Below are positions 1-6,256 of a stretch of 25,365 bases of DNA, in pieces. The notes beneath the pieces are model-generated. The model had not been told where the DNA came from. It worked only from the letters and a program-made list of their open reading frames with translations, and searched no databases. The stretch comes from a virus. Position 1 is the first letter of the stretch, and each line of letters begins with the position of its first letter. The position numbers were made by a program, and so were the translations under genes. Location of the stretch: positions 1 through 25,365 of IMG/VR virus record IMGVR_UViG_3300025151_000271; one strand, written 5' to 3'.

Positions 1-7
1 TAGCACA

Positions 8-106
8 ATGGATATATTAGAAGATAGCCTTAAAATACTTTTATTGTTGGTTACTATTGGCTATACAGCCCAAAAGTGGTACGAGTTGAAAAAAAAGAAG
101 AAATAA
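8..106 (+). CDS. 32-residue membrane peptide, possible holin or spanin-like lysis peptide
   Basis: A short ORF starts at ATG 8 and ends at TAA 104-106. The product has an acidic start (MDILED), one hydrophobic segment at about residues 8-21 (LKILLLLVTIGYTA) and a tail of five lysines. This charge pattern predicts a single-pass protein with the basic tail in the cytoplasm. It lies just upstream of the M15 peptidase gene, and a 3TM holin follows, so a lysis role is a reasonable inference. TAG at 1-3 may end an upstream gene. I do not recognise a named family, and a peptide this short could also be a chance ORF. The compact composition and tight spacing favour a real gene. Confidence 0.5.
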   Translation: MDILEDSLKILLLLVTIGYTAQKWYELKKKKK

Positions 107-111
107 TGTGT

Positions 112-119
112 GATATTTG
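112..119 (+). promoter_or_regulatory. possible weak promoter box before the endolysin
   Basis: GATATTTG differs from the Bacteroidota -7 box TAnnTTTG at one position and lies 15 bp before ATG 135. The nearest upstream TTG (86-88) is 23 bp away, which is long for a -33 element. Weak evidence, listed because it bears on the choice of start for the next gene. Confidence 0.25.
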
Positions 120-134
120 CGTACATTGCGGTTT

Positions 135-491
135 ATGTTAAAATACTTTAATTATAGCGAATTTGACAGCCCTGACGTACAAGGTAGTGGTCAAATGATG
201 GATAAGCGTATTTTAGAAATGTTAGATCAAGCTAGAGATAAGTTTGATAAGCCTATCCATATAACAAGCGGATTCAGAACTCCTTTTTGGAATGAAGAGG
301 TTAACGGTGTGGAATCCAGTAGCCATCTTAAAGGATTGGCTGCGGATATTCATTGCGACAATTCAAGAGATAGACATAACTTAATTAACTGTCTTTTAGA
401 TGTAGGCTTTAAACGCATTGGGGTTGCTGAAAAATTTATTCACGTCGATATTGATCCTGATAAATCACAAGACTTAATTTGGCTATACTAA
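135..491 (+). CDS. M15-type D-Ala-D-Ala carboxypeptidase-like endolysin
   Basis: The product is a 118-residue zinc peptidase-like protein that should cut peptidoglycan stem peptides during lysis. The M15A/Hedgehog-fold signature is clear. SSSHLKGLAAD carries His64 and Asp71, FIHVD carries His103, and these fit the three zinc ligands of the family. HITSGFRTP (residues 42-50) is the usual substrate-side strand. I chose ATG 135 because the upstream in-frame TTG at 117 lies inside a promoter-like box, and because MLKYFNYSEFDSPD is the normal start of phage M15A proteins. The stop overlaps the next ATG (TAATG), so the gene is probably translationally coupled to the holin. Codons at 408-419 contain a weak version of the dispersed repeat (TTTAAACGCATT). 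Confidence 0.85.
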   Translation: MLKYFNYSEFDSPDVQGSGQMMDKRILEMLDQARDKFDKPIHITSGFRTPFWNEEVNGVESSSHLKGLAADIHCDNSRDRHNLINCLLDVGFKRIGVAEKFIHVDIDPDKSQDLIWLY

Positions 492-892
492 TGAAAAAGA
501 TATTTCAAGCCATTACAGGCGGTTTACTGAAGGATATTGGAAAAGTAATAGACAACCTCCACACAAGTGAAGAAGAACGCTTAGAGGCCAAGCAAAAGCT
601 TCAGGAGCTGCTTGAGCAAGCTGACAAGGAAGCGCAGGACCAAGTAACGGAGCGTTGGAAGTACGATATGCAGTCGGACTCGTTCTTGTCAAAGAACATA
701 CGTCCTCTGGTATTGGTATTCCTTACAGTGATGTTTACGCTGTTCGCTTTTACGGATGGCAATATAGGTGAATTTAAAGTACAAAAAGAATATATTCCAA
801 TCTTCCAAACATTGCTTATTACCGTTTACGGTGCTTACTTTGTAGGAAGAAGTTGGGAAAAAGGAAAGAAAAATGGCGAAAAAGATAATTAA
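491..892 (+). CDS. phage holin, 3TM family
   Basis: The 133-residue product has an amphipathic, charged N-terminal half (residues 25-60, probable coiled coil). The typical family motif RWKYDMQSDSFLSKNIRPL follows at residues 55-73. Hydrophobic segments lie at about 70-88 and 102-119, and the tail is Lys-rich. This matches phage 3TM holins (GTA holin type), which permeabilise the inner membrane so that the endolysin can act. I prefer ATG 491, which shares a base with the endolysin stop, over the TTG at 479. It is located between two M15-like genes in the lysis module. Confidence 0.8.
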   Translation: MKKIFQAITGGLLKDIGKVIDNLHTSEEERLEAKQKLQELLEQADKEAQDQVTERWKYDMQSDSFLSKNIRPLVLVFLTVMFTLFAFTDGNIGEFKVQKEYIPIFQTLLITVYGAYFVGRSWEKGKKNGEKDN

Positions 893-998
893 CAGTTTTA
901 TACAATCGTCAAGAAAAAAAAGACCAGGTGTTCATTCTAAGAACGCATCTCCTGGACAAAAGGGACACAAGAAAGCTTATCGGGGACAAGGGCGTTAA
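873..998 (+). CDS. small basic protein of the KRPGVHSK...YRGQGR type
   Basis: A 41-residue, strongly basic protein starts at ATG 873 inside the end of the holin gene and stops at TAA 996-998. Its SSRKKRPGVHSKNASPGQK core and terminal YRGQGR resemble a small conserved protein that I recall from many Bacteroidota phages, where its function is unknown. The Arg/Lys/Gly-rich composition suggests nucleic-acid binding, but nothing in the sequence proves it. Its stop codon directly abuts a copy of the dispersed repeat (999-1015). Confidence 0.65.
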   Translation: MAKKIINSFIQSSRKKRPGVHSKNASPGQKGHKKAYRGQGR

Positions 999-1015
999 TT
1001 CTTAAACGCAATGGG
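999..1015 (+). repeat. copy of the dispersed TTCTTAAACGCAGTAGG motif (start-codon variant)
   Basis: TTCTTAAACGCAATGGG matches the 17-mer unit except near the 3' end. The change creates the ATG (1011-1013) that starts the next gene, so the repeat supplies both the spacer and the start codon. Confidence 0.75.
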
Positions 1016-1412
1016 TATACACGAGCTTAAGCACTTCGAATACGAAGAGTTTGACTGTAAGTGGTGCGATAAGCACTCTACAGGTTTTAAAAATATGGAT
1101 AGACATTTCCTGCAGATGTTGGATGAAGCAAGGAAATTAGCCGAGCTGAAATTTAAAGTACTTAAAGGATTTGTCTGTTACGGGTGCAGAGGTAAAATAA
1201 ATGAACTTGAACATTCATCACACTTGATCGGCAGAGCAGCCGTAATACAATGCAAACACCCTTATAAACGGTATCGGATAATAGCGGCTCTACTAGAGGC
1301 CGGATTCACAAGGATAGGTATAAACAATAAATATATCTACGTGGATAATGATGATATGAAAGCTGATTCCATATTTCCATTTGAAATAATACACGAAAGA
1401 ACTATAAAATAA
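1011..1412 (+). CDS. degenerate M15 peptidase paralogue, probably catalytically dead
   Basis: The 133-residue product aligns end to end with the 135-491 endolysin. Shared features are ExxFDxxxxxxxG near the N-terminus, FLQMLDEAR against ILEMLDQAR, HSSHLIGRAA against SSSHLKGLAA, and LLEAGFTRIGINNKYIYVD against LLDVGFKRIGVAEKFIHVD. Of the three zinc ligands, only His71 remains. The Asp is Val78 and the second His is Tyr110. It has instead gained CKWC (16-19) and CYGC (56-59), a pair of CxxC motifs that could hold a structural zinc. It is probably a pseudoenzyme arising from gene duplication in the lysis module. A peptidoglycan-binding or regulatory role is possible but unproven. The start codon lies within a repeat copy. 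Confidence 0.75.
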   Translation: MGIHELKHFEYEEFDCKWCDKHSTGFKNMDRHFLQMLDEARKLAELKFKVLKGFVCYGCRGKINELEHSSHLIGRAAVIQCKHPYKRYRIIAALLEAGFTRIGINNKYIYVDNDDMKADSIFPFEIIHERTIK

Positions 1413-1414
1413 GT

Positions 1415-1445
1415 GGGCTAGCCCCTTTCAAGGGGGCTATGCCCT
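1415..1445 (+). terminator. hairpin after the lysis module
   Basis: GGGC TAGCCCC..GGGGCTA..GCCC folds into a strong stem just after the stop at 1412. It is followed by an A/T-rich stretch rather than a pure U run, so it is a probable but not classical intrinsic terminator. Confidence 0.6.
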
Positions 1446-1560
1446 ATATTATATTATATATTATACTTTATTATTATATTATATATTATTATTATATTAT
1501 ATATTATATATACTATTACATACAAATAAATTGTATGTAATAATATTATATGCATTCTAT
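1444..1560. other. AT-only block with a 12-bp inverted repeat, possible origin or operator
   Basis: About 100 bp consist almost entirely of TATTATAT-type sequence and contain no gene. Near the end TATTACATACAA (1514-1525) and TTGTATGTAATA (1531-1542) form a perfect 12-bp stem around ATAAA. The block separates the lysis module from the early module. An easily melted block at such a boundary, with a palindrome, fits a replication origin or a regulatory site, but I see no iterons and cannot choose. Confidence 0.45.
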
Positions 1561-1602
1561 TTAAAAAAAGTTTTATATATTAGCAGCATAAAACACAAAG
1601 AT

Positions 1603-1848
1603 ATGGATGCAATACACGAAATAAACTTTTATAATAATTTTGACTTAATATCACAGGCCCTAAAAGACCACGACCCTCAGGTCGTGAAATCACTGAATGA
1701 GATGGCTATATATGTGGCTAGCTTACATTTAGAATGCAGAGAGAATAATACACTGATTAAAAGCCTCAAACAGGAGTGCCGCGAAAAGGATGTAAAAGTC
1801 GGTATGTTGTCTTTTAAGTGTGAGGAGTATGAAGAGATAAATAAATAA
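1603..1848 (+). CDS. hypothetical early protein, predicted coiled coil
   Basis: The 81-residue product starts at ATG 1603. The in-frame TTG at 1531 would place the N-terminus inside the inverted repeat of the AT-rich block and is unlikely. The protein is acidic to neutral and the second half is heptad-like (LHLECRENNTLIKSLKQE, then CREKDVKVGMLSFKCEEYEE), which suggests a coiled coil. It has four cysteines. I do not recognise the family. It is the first gene after the AT-rich block and precedes the promoter of the ERF gene. A poor -7-like TATATTAG lies upstream at about 1575-1583. Confidence 0.55.
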   Translation: MDAIHEINFYNNFDLISQALKDHDPQVVKSLNEMAIYVASLHLECRENNTLIKSLKQECREKDVKVGMLSFKCEEYEEINK

Positions 1849-1854
1849 TATTAT

Positions 1855-1884
1855 TTTGTAAATCAAAAATAATGTATATATTTG
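1855..1884 (+). promoter_or_regulatory. canonical Bacteroidota promoter of the ERF operon
   Basis: TTTG (1855-1858), an 18-bp spacer and TATATTTG (1877-1884) match the TTTG/TAnnTTTG promoter consensus exactly. Only four bases separate the box from ATG 1889, so the predicted start of transcription falls at or next to the start codon and the mRNA is probably leaderless. Confidence 0.8.
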
Positions 1885-1888
1885 CACT

Positions 1889-2455
1889 ATGACTACGCTA
1901 GTAAATAAGCTGGTTGCTATTCAGGGGAGACTGAAAGCACCGAAGAACCAAAGGAATAACTTTGGCAAGTATAACTACCGAAGCTGTGAAGACATCCTAG
2001 AGGCTGTCAAACCGCTTCTCGCAGAGCAAGGAATTGTTCTGACTGTATCAGATATTTTTGTAGGAAGAGGCGAAATCCCTCATATAGTAGCTACAGCTTC
2101 TATAACGGATGGCAAGGACACTGTATCTGTATCTGCACAGGCTGGGGTTGACCCAAACAGAAAGGGAATGGATATTGCCCAATCGTTTGGCTCTTCTTCT
2201 TCATACGCTCGCAAGTATGCGTTAAACGGTTTATTCTTAATTGATGACACCAAAGATGCAGATGCGACTAACACACACGGAAAGACAGCTACTGCTCAAC
2301 CTAAAAAGGTTGATATAAAGAAAGCTATTCTTAAACCGAATACCCCTGAGTTCGATAAAGTAAAGAACTATATGGACAATGGAGGTAGTATAGAAAAGGT
2401 GCAGATGAAATATAATATTTCAGATGCAGCGAAAATTAAACTTTTAAATAAATAA
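1889..2455 (+). CDS. erf: ERF-family single-strand annealing recombinase
   Basis: The 188-residue product matches the ERF superfamily. The LVNKLVAIQGRLKAPKNQ start, NFGKYNYRSCEDILEAVKPLL (about 24-44) and the QSFGSSSSYARKYALNGLFLI segment (about 98-118) with the family's GSxxSYARKYAL signature are all present. ERF proteins anneal complementary single strands in phage recombination and genome circularisation. The C-terminal 60 residues are Lys-rich and less conserved. The gene has its own promoter, opens the recombination module and is followed 2 bp later by an SSB-like gene; a RecE-like exonuclease (6244) probably supplies its substrate. The length is typical. Confidence 0.9.
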   Translation: MTTLVNKLVAIQGRLKAPKNQRNNFGKYNYRSCEDILEAVKPLLAEQGIVLTVSDIFVGRGEIPHIVATASITDGKDTVSVSAQAGVDPNRKGMDIAQSFGSSSSYARKYALNGLFLIDDTKDADATNTHGKTATAQPKKVDIKKAILKPNTPEFDKVKNYMDNGGSIEKVQMKYNISDAAKIKLLNK

Positions 2456-2457
2456 AT

Positions 2458-2745
2458 ATGGCAGCATTAACTGAAATCTCAATCGATGTAAAGAAAATCG
2501 ATAAAAGTAAATTAAATAAAGGTCAATACCTTAATCTAACCGTAGCTACTCGTGATGAGTTGTCTCAATACGGTCAGAATGTATCCGTCTTCTACGCTCA
2601 ATCAAAAGAGGAGCGTGAAGCTAAAGCCAATAAAAATTATATCGGAAATGGCAAAGTTGTCTGGACCGATGGAAATATTGCTACGGCTCGTTCATTAGAG
2701 CAGCCTGAAGCAGCCGAAACCCTTGACTCTAATTTAGAGTTCTAG
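2458..2745 (+). CDS. small SSB-like protein with acidic C-terminal tip
   Basis: The 95-residue product contains IDVKKIDKSKLNKGQYLNLTV, KEEREAKANKNYIGNGKVVW and an acidic tail ending in DSNLEF. Proteins with this layout occur next to ERF or SSB genes in Bacteroidota phages. The acidic tail ending in an aromatic residue resembles the protein-docking tip of bacterial SSB. A single-strand DNA-binding role is therefore inferred from context and tail rather than from a clear OB-fold signature. It is co-transcribed with erf and followed by a terminator. Confidence 0.55.
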   Translation: MAALTEISIDVKKIDKSKLNKGQYLNLTVATRDELSQYGQNVSVFYAQSKEEREAKANKNYIGNGKVVWTDGNIATARSLEQPEAAETLDSNLEF

Positions 2746-2768
2746 TGTTGTCTCTTTTGTTTTATTCA

Positions 2769-2798
2769 AAGGGTGGGCTTAAAACCTCACCCTTTTTT
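2769..2798 (+). terminator. intrinsic terminator of the erf operon
   Basis: AAGGGTGGG pairs with CCTCACCCTT (one G-U pair) around an 8-base loop, and the stem is followed by a run of T. It lies 23 bp after the SSB-like gene. Confidence 0.85.
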
Positions 2799-2818
2799 AA
2801 CCACTAATTTTAAGAGAG

Positions 2819-3637
2819 ATGACATTAGACGAAAGATACGAACAATTAAGGGCAGAATTATCGGTAAACCCATACGCAGAGGTTGAGTACCCGCCAATAG
2901 CTATTAGCTATGGTACATACAAATCAAAAGACGACACATATCCAACACCCATAGGAACCTATGGAAACTTCAGCTTTGTACAAGCACCACCAAAAAGTAA
3001 GAAGACATTCTTTATATCAATGATTGCAGGAGCCTACTTGTCCGGCAAAACGGACTGCACAGGCGCAATTAGAGGCCATAGAGACAACCTTAGGTTAGTT
3101 CACTTTGATACTGAGCAAGGTATATTCCACGCTCAAAAGGTATTTCGTAGAGTATTAGATATATCTAAATATGATGGTCTGGATTATGATCCATATGCAA
3201 TGAGGACATTGCCTGCAAACGAAAGAGTAAAGTTTATTGACTGGTACTTAGATAAGTATCAAGATGAAACAGGCTTTGTTATTATAGATGGTGTTGCTGA
3301 CCTAGTTCTAGATGTTAACGACATTAAAGAATCAGCAGCTATAGTCCAGGAGATAATGAGATGGAGTGAAGAGTATAACGTTCATATTATGGTAGTTATA
3401 CATAGTAACTTCAATAGCGATAAACCTACAGGACACTTAGGTTCATTCCTAGAGAAGAAAACAGAGACACAGATACAACTTAAACTAAAGGAAGATAACG
3501 AAGACATAGTTGACGTTATATGTAAACGCAGTAGGTCCTACCCTTTTGAGCAATTCAGCTTTGAAGTGGATAGACAGGGCACTCCACGAATAATAGATAA
3601 AATCGATGACATACTCAGAATTGACACTTCATTTTGA
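2819..3637 (+). CDS. RecA-like/AAA_25 ATPase, probable replicative helicase-type protein
   Basis: The 272-residue product has a RecA-like P-loop fold. APPKSKKT at 56-63 is a variant Walker A (the family often has xxxKSxKT), VIID at 154-157 is the Walker B strand, and VVIHSN at 192-197 fits the sensor strand. GHLGSFLEKKTETQ (205-218) resembles the region after the RepA/DnaB-type ATPase core. It probably acts in phage DNA replication or recombination as a hexameric ATPase. The last 32 bases overlap the RusA gene, which implies coupled translation. At 3521-3535 the coding sequence contains TGTAAACGCAGTAGG, a copy of the dispersed motif, read as Cys-Lys-Arg-Ser-Arg. Confidence 0.7.
   Translation: MTLDERYEQLRAELSVNPYAEVEYPPIAISYGTYKSKDDTYPTPIGTYGNFSFVQAPPKSKKTFFISMIAGAYLSGKTDCTGAIRGHRDNLRLVHFDTEQGIFHAQKVFRRVLDISKYDGLDYDPYAMRTLPANERVKFIDWYLDKYQDETGFVIIDGVADLVLDVNDIKESAAIVQEIMRWSEEYNVHIMVVIHSNFNSDKPTGHLGSFLEKKTETQIQLKLKEDNEDIVDVICKRSRSYPFEQFSFEVDRQGTPRIIDKIDDILRIDTSF
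3521..3535 (+). repeat. intragenic motif copy in the RecA-like ATPase gene
   Basis: TGTAAACGCAGTAGG, read as Cys-Lys-Arg-Ser-Arg. One base differs from TTAAACGCAGTAGG in the core. Confidence 0.6.
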
Positions 3638-4025
3638 TATAAGACCAACACCGCACCAATCCTTTAGAAGAGGCCGGAACGGTATTGCTTACACACCAAA
3701 GAAAATACTTGACTTTAAAAAAGACATAGCGCAAATCGCAATGTCCCAAGTAGAAGATGGGTTTGAAATAATAAGAGCGGGAACTCCAATTATAGTGGAG
3801 CATCTACATTATTGTTTTGCATTTACTAAGTCCACAGCTCTTAAACGCAGAATAATAGGTATGCCAAAGGCAACTAAGCCAGACTTACTAGACAACCTGA
3901 ACAAAGCATTCATAGATGCTTTGGAAGGAACTATATTCGAGCAGGACCAAAATATCGTTGAGGTAAGAGATTTAAGAAAATTTTACGGAGAAAGCGATTA
4001 TATTCAAATAAAATTACTATATTAG
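3606..4025 (+). CDS. rusA: RusA-family Holliday junction resolvase
   Basis: The 139-residue protein has the RusA core KPDLLDNLNKAFIDALEG (91-108) followed by EQDQNIVEVRD (112-122). The usual metal-binding acidic residues map to Asp93, Asp96 and Asp114. The classical motif is KPDxDN, so this protein has one extra Leu between the two Asp residues, a mild oddity that may shift the ligand geometry. RusA enzymes resolve Holliday junctions formed during recombination and replication. The gene overlaps the ATPase gene by 32 bp. Codons at 3840-3850 (CTTAAACGCAG) are a copy of the dispersed motif. Confidence 0.8.
   Translation: MTYSELTLHFDIRPTPHQSFRRGRNGIAYTPKKILDFKKDIAQIAMSQVEDGFEIIRAGTPIIVEHLHYCFAFTKSTALKRRIIGMPKATKPDLLDNLNKAFIDALEGTIFEQDQNIVEVRDLRKFYGESDYIQIKLLY
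3840..3850 (+). repeat. intragenic motif copy in the RusA gene
   Basis: CTTAAACGCAG, read as Leu-Lys-Arg-Arg; exact 10-mer core. Confidence 0.6.
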
Positions 4026-4040
4026 TGCAAACAATTTAAT

Positions 4041-4217
4041 ATGTTCGGAATATCATTTTTTCCTATTTACGGTTGTGTTCTTGGGGTTAATTTTAAGGAT
4101 TCAGCAATGGATGAAGCTTTTGAAGAGGTTGGAGATTATATTATGATTCAGCTTCTTTTTTTTGTATTTGGAATAACTTTTTTATATTATGTGGGAGATA
4201 CTGACCAAGAGGCATAA
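4041..4217 (+). CDS. 58-residue membrane protein
   Basis: ATG 4041 to TAA 4215-4217 encodes a small protein with a hydrophobic N-terminus (MFGISFFPIYGCVLGV), an acidic middle (KDSAMDEAFEEVGD) and a strong transmembrane segment at about residues 34-50, then an acidic end. Its last 29 bases overlap the start of the sigma-like gene. I recognise no family. The overlap and the clean membrane topology argue that it is expressed. Confidence 0.45.
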   Translation: MFGISFFPIYGCVLGVNFKDSAMDEAFEEVGDYIMIQLLFFVFGITFLYYVGDTDQEA

Positions 4218-4749
4218 AGAGTGGATACAGATGGCTAAGTCCATATGTAATGATATACACCTGGCTAATGATTTAGTTCAGGATATGTACTTGAGAATAA
4301 ATAGATATGTCGATAAACCAAATAAAATTATTAAAGATGGTGAGGTTAATTCTTACTTTATATATATCACTTTACGCAACCTGTTCTATGACTCTAAAAA
4401 GAGCTACAAGGCAGAAATCAATAAAAACTATTCCGCTATTGAAAACATCAATATCCTTTCGTCTCTTGCGGAAGTTCCAGAAGAAAGAAAGAAAAATGAC
4501 CTTATGGAGGAGGCATATTTTAATATATTTGAAGCCATTGATAAGGAAGTTTCTACTTGGCATTGGTACGACCAAAAATTATTCAAGCTATACTATTATA
4601 CTGATCAATCTCTTAGAGATATTGCTAGCGATACAAAGATTTCACTTACGAGCATATATAATTCTTGCAAGAACTACAGAAAGATTATTGAAGAAAAGTT
4701 CGGTGAAGACATAGAAGACTTTTTTAATCAAGATTACGATAAGATATGA
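4189..4749 (+). CDS. sigma-70-like (ECF-type) RNA polymerase sigma factor
   Basis: The 186-residue product has a region 2-like N-terminal helix pair (WIQMAKSICNDIHLANDLVQ, then DMYLRINRY, about 12-40) and a C-terminal region 4-like helix-turn-helix (QSLRDIASDTKISLTSIYNS, about 139-158, then CKNYRKIIEEKF). This is the domain order of small sigma factors. It would direct host RNA polymerase to phage promoters. The three accessory promoters at 10071, 11204 and 12588 share an unusual upstream repeat and are attractive targets, but that link is inference. It overlaps the 58-residue gene and, by 4 bp, the next gene. Confidence 0.7.
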   Translation: MWEILTKRHKEWIQMAKSICNDIHLANDLVQDMYLRINRYVDKPNKIIKDGEVNSYFIYITLRNLFYDSKKSYKAEINKNYSAIENINILSSLAEVPEERKKNDLMEEAYFNIFEAIDKEVSTWHWYDQKLFKLYYYTDQSLRDIASDTKISLTSIYNSCKNYRKIIEEKFGEDIEDFFNQDYDKI

Positions 4750-5165
4750 ACATACCAGAAGCACCAAAAGATAAACGAACCAAAGCATATAAGGAGTGGA
4801 AGGCCAAGTATGACTCAGCCCCAAAAGGGCTGGGTGATACCATAGAAAAGATTACTACAGCTACAGGAATAAAAAAAGCTGTGAAGTTCTTAGCCGGAGA
4901 AGATTGCGGTTGCGACGAACGTAAGGAAGTCCTTAACAAGAAATTTAGATATAAGAAGCCTAATTGTTTGCTTGAAGATGAATATAATTTTGTTAGTGAT
5001 ATAATTGAAAGCGGAGTTGATAGATTAGATGCCGCACAAGTAAATAGAATGATTGAGGTTTATAATAGGGTTTTTAATGAAAACAGAAAGCCAACTAACT
5101 GTAATTCTTGTTTTATCAACAGTATATTTAAACCATTAAAAACATTATATGGAACCTATAAATAA
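4746..5165 (+). CDS. conserved phage hypothetical protein with cysteine motifs
   Basis: The 139-residue product has a basic N-terminus (APKDKRTKAYKEWKAKY), a GLGDTIEKITTATGIKKAVKF segment and a CGCDERKEVLNKKF motif at about 53-66. A late NCNSCF (about 118-123) completes four closely paired cysteines that may bind zinc. The GLGDTIEK...CGCDERK pairing is one I have seen in other Bacteroidota phage proteins of unknown function. It overlaps the genes on both sides (4 bp and 17 bp), so it belongs to the early operon. No enzymatic motif is visible. Confidence 0.55.
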   Translation: MNIPEAPKDKRTKAYKEWKAKYDSAPKGLGDTIEKITTATGIKKAVKFLAGEDCGCDERKEVLNKKFRYKKPNCLLEDEYNFVSDIIESGVDRLDAAQVNRMIEVYNRVFNENRKPTNCNSCFINSIFKPLKTLYGTYK

Positions 5166-5544
5166 AGAAGCCGATTTATTCGACTTTCTTAAACGCAGTA
5201 CATATCCTGACCTTGTCAAGGCTAAAACTCAGATGAGTCGATGGGATTGCTACTCGCCAAAGGTTAGGCACCGTATAGAACTTAAATGCAGGAGAAAACA
5301 TTATGACACATTACTTATTGAAAAAAAGAAATTTGATGCGATTATTGAGGTCTGTGAAGACAATCTCGACATACCTATGTATATTTGTAGTACTCCAAGT
5401 GGTGTATTCGCATTTAATTTATTTTGGGTTGAACCTAACTGGGAAATCAACAGAAGAAATCCAGCTACTACTGAGTTCGCTAATGGGGCTAGGATAGAAA
5501 AAGAAGTAGCATATTTAAACATAAAAGAAGCAACGAAATTATGA
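5149..5544 (+). CDS. possible PD-(D/E)XK-type nuclease-like protein
   Basis: The 131-residue product includes DCYSPKVRHRIELKCR (about 33-48) followed by HYDTLLIEKKKFDAII and PMYICSTPSGVFAFNL. An Asp followed about 12 residues later by Glu-Leu-Lys fits the D...(D/E)xK pattern of PD-(D/E)XK nucleases, and the later strands fit the fold. The assignment is tentative because the motif is short. The gene starts inside the previous one (17-bp overlap) and its stop overlaps the next start. Bases 5186-5200 are a copy of the dispersed motif and encode Leu-Lys-Arg-Ser at residues 14-17. Confidence 0.45.
   Translation: MEPINKEADLFDFLKRSTYPDLVKAKTQMSRWDCYSPKVRHRIELKCRRKHYDTLLIEKKKFDAIIEVCEDNLDIPMYICSTPSGVFAFNLFWVEPNWEINRRNPATTEFANGARIEKEVAYLNIKEATKL
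5186..5200 (+). repeat. intragenic motif copy in the possible nuclease gene
   Basis: TTCTTAAACGCAGTA, read as (Phe-)Leu-Lys-Arg-Ser; matches the first 15 bases of the 17-mer exactly. Confidence 0.8.
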
Positions 5545-5891
5545 ATAATCCTAAAAAATCATTTTACGGAGGAGGATATGTATCGGATTACAGCGACTTT
5601 GTAAACCCTCCAAAAGAAAATAGAAAAAATATACCTGTTTATTCAGGTGTATTAAAATACTTTCCTGATGCAATTAAAGAGGTTGCTAAGTGCAGCTATG
5701 CAGGGAACGAACAGCATAATCCTGGTACTCCATTACATTGGGACAGGAGTAAATCTGGAGATGAGTTAGACGCTTTAATGCGTCACCTCATCGATGCAGG
5801 AACAATAGATACAGATGGCGTAAGACATTCAGCTAAAGTAGCTTGGAGAGCATTGGCCAATCTGCAAAAAGAAATAGAGAATGAAAGCTAA
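5541..5891 (+). CDS. dATP/dGTP diphosphohydrolase-like protein (DUF5664 type)
   Basis: The 116-residue product matches the N-terminal domain seen in phage dATP/dGTP diphosphohydrolases. VLKYFPDAIKEVAKCSYAGNEQHNPG (about 37-62) precedes HWDRSKSGDELDALMRHLID and RHSAKVAWRALANLQKEIE. The helical E/D/H-rich pattern is that of all-alpha NTP pyrophosphohydrolases that act on dNTPs. A role in changing the deoxynucleotide pool is plausible. It sits in an overlapping early operon. Confidence 0.65.
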   Translation: MNNPKKSFYGGGYVSDYSDFVNPPKENRKNIPVYSGVLKYFPDAIKEVAKCSYAGNEQHNPGTPLHWDRSKSGDELDALMRHLIDAGTIDTDGVRHSAKVAWRALANLQKEIENES

Positions 5892-6018
5892 ACGAATTAC
5901 CCAAGCACAGAAGCTTAAACAACTAGAAGGCAATGTTGCACAGTTGCAGTCAATGGTTGTAGATATATATAGAATGGTGCAAGAAAATACTAAAGCCAGA
6001 ACAGATGGAAAAAGTTAA
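5881..6018 (+). CDS. 45-residue coiled-coil hypothetical protein
   Basis: ATG 5881 to TAA 6016-6018 gives a basic, heptad-like peptide (QAQKLKQLEGNVAQLQSMVV, then DIYRMVQEN). It overlaps the upstream gene by 11 bp and the downstream gene by 14 bp, the same tight spacing as its neighbours, which supports real expression. No known family recognised. Confidence 0.5.
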   Translation: MKAKRITQAQKLKQLEGNVAQLQSMVVDIYRMVQENTKARTDGKS

Positions 6019-6256
6019 AGATATAAAAAAAGAAGATTTAATTGAATTAGGATTTAAGAGAAACCATAAACATAGTTATGTATATATACATAATGGTGTC
6101 GTTGTTTTTGAAGCTTACATTCACGATGTTGTTGTTGATACTTTCTTTGTTATGTTTTCGATAAGAAACTCAGATATACATATTGATTATAAAGCAGACT
6201 TAAAAAACCTTATGGATGTAATTACAAAAAATATCATTCAATCGTGGATAGTATAA
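6005..6256 (+). CDS. hypothetical protein, 83 residues
   Basis: The product starts with a charged helix (MEKVKDIKKEDLIELGFKRN) and continues with alternating hydrophobic strands (HSYVYIHNGVVVFEAYI, VVVDTFFVMFSIRNSDIHIDY), then a helix. This looks like a small alpha/beta protein. I recognise no family. It overlaps the 45-residue gene and the exonuclease gene and is likely to be coupled to the latter. Confidence 0.5.
   Translation: MEKVKDIKKEDLIELGFKRNHKHSYVYIHNGVVVFEAYIHDVVVDTFFVMFSIRNSDIHIDYKADLKNLMDVITKNIIQSWIV

Noticed and set aside
4307-4714. 135-codon + strand ORF inside the sigma-like gene
   Set aside because: It is an alternative frame of a gene with recognisable sigma motifs, and its own translation has no domain-like pattern.
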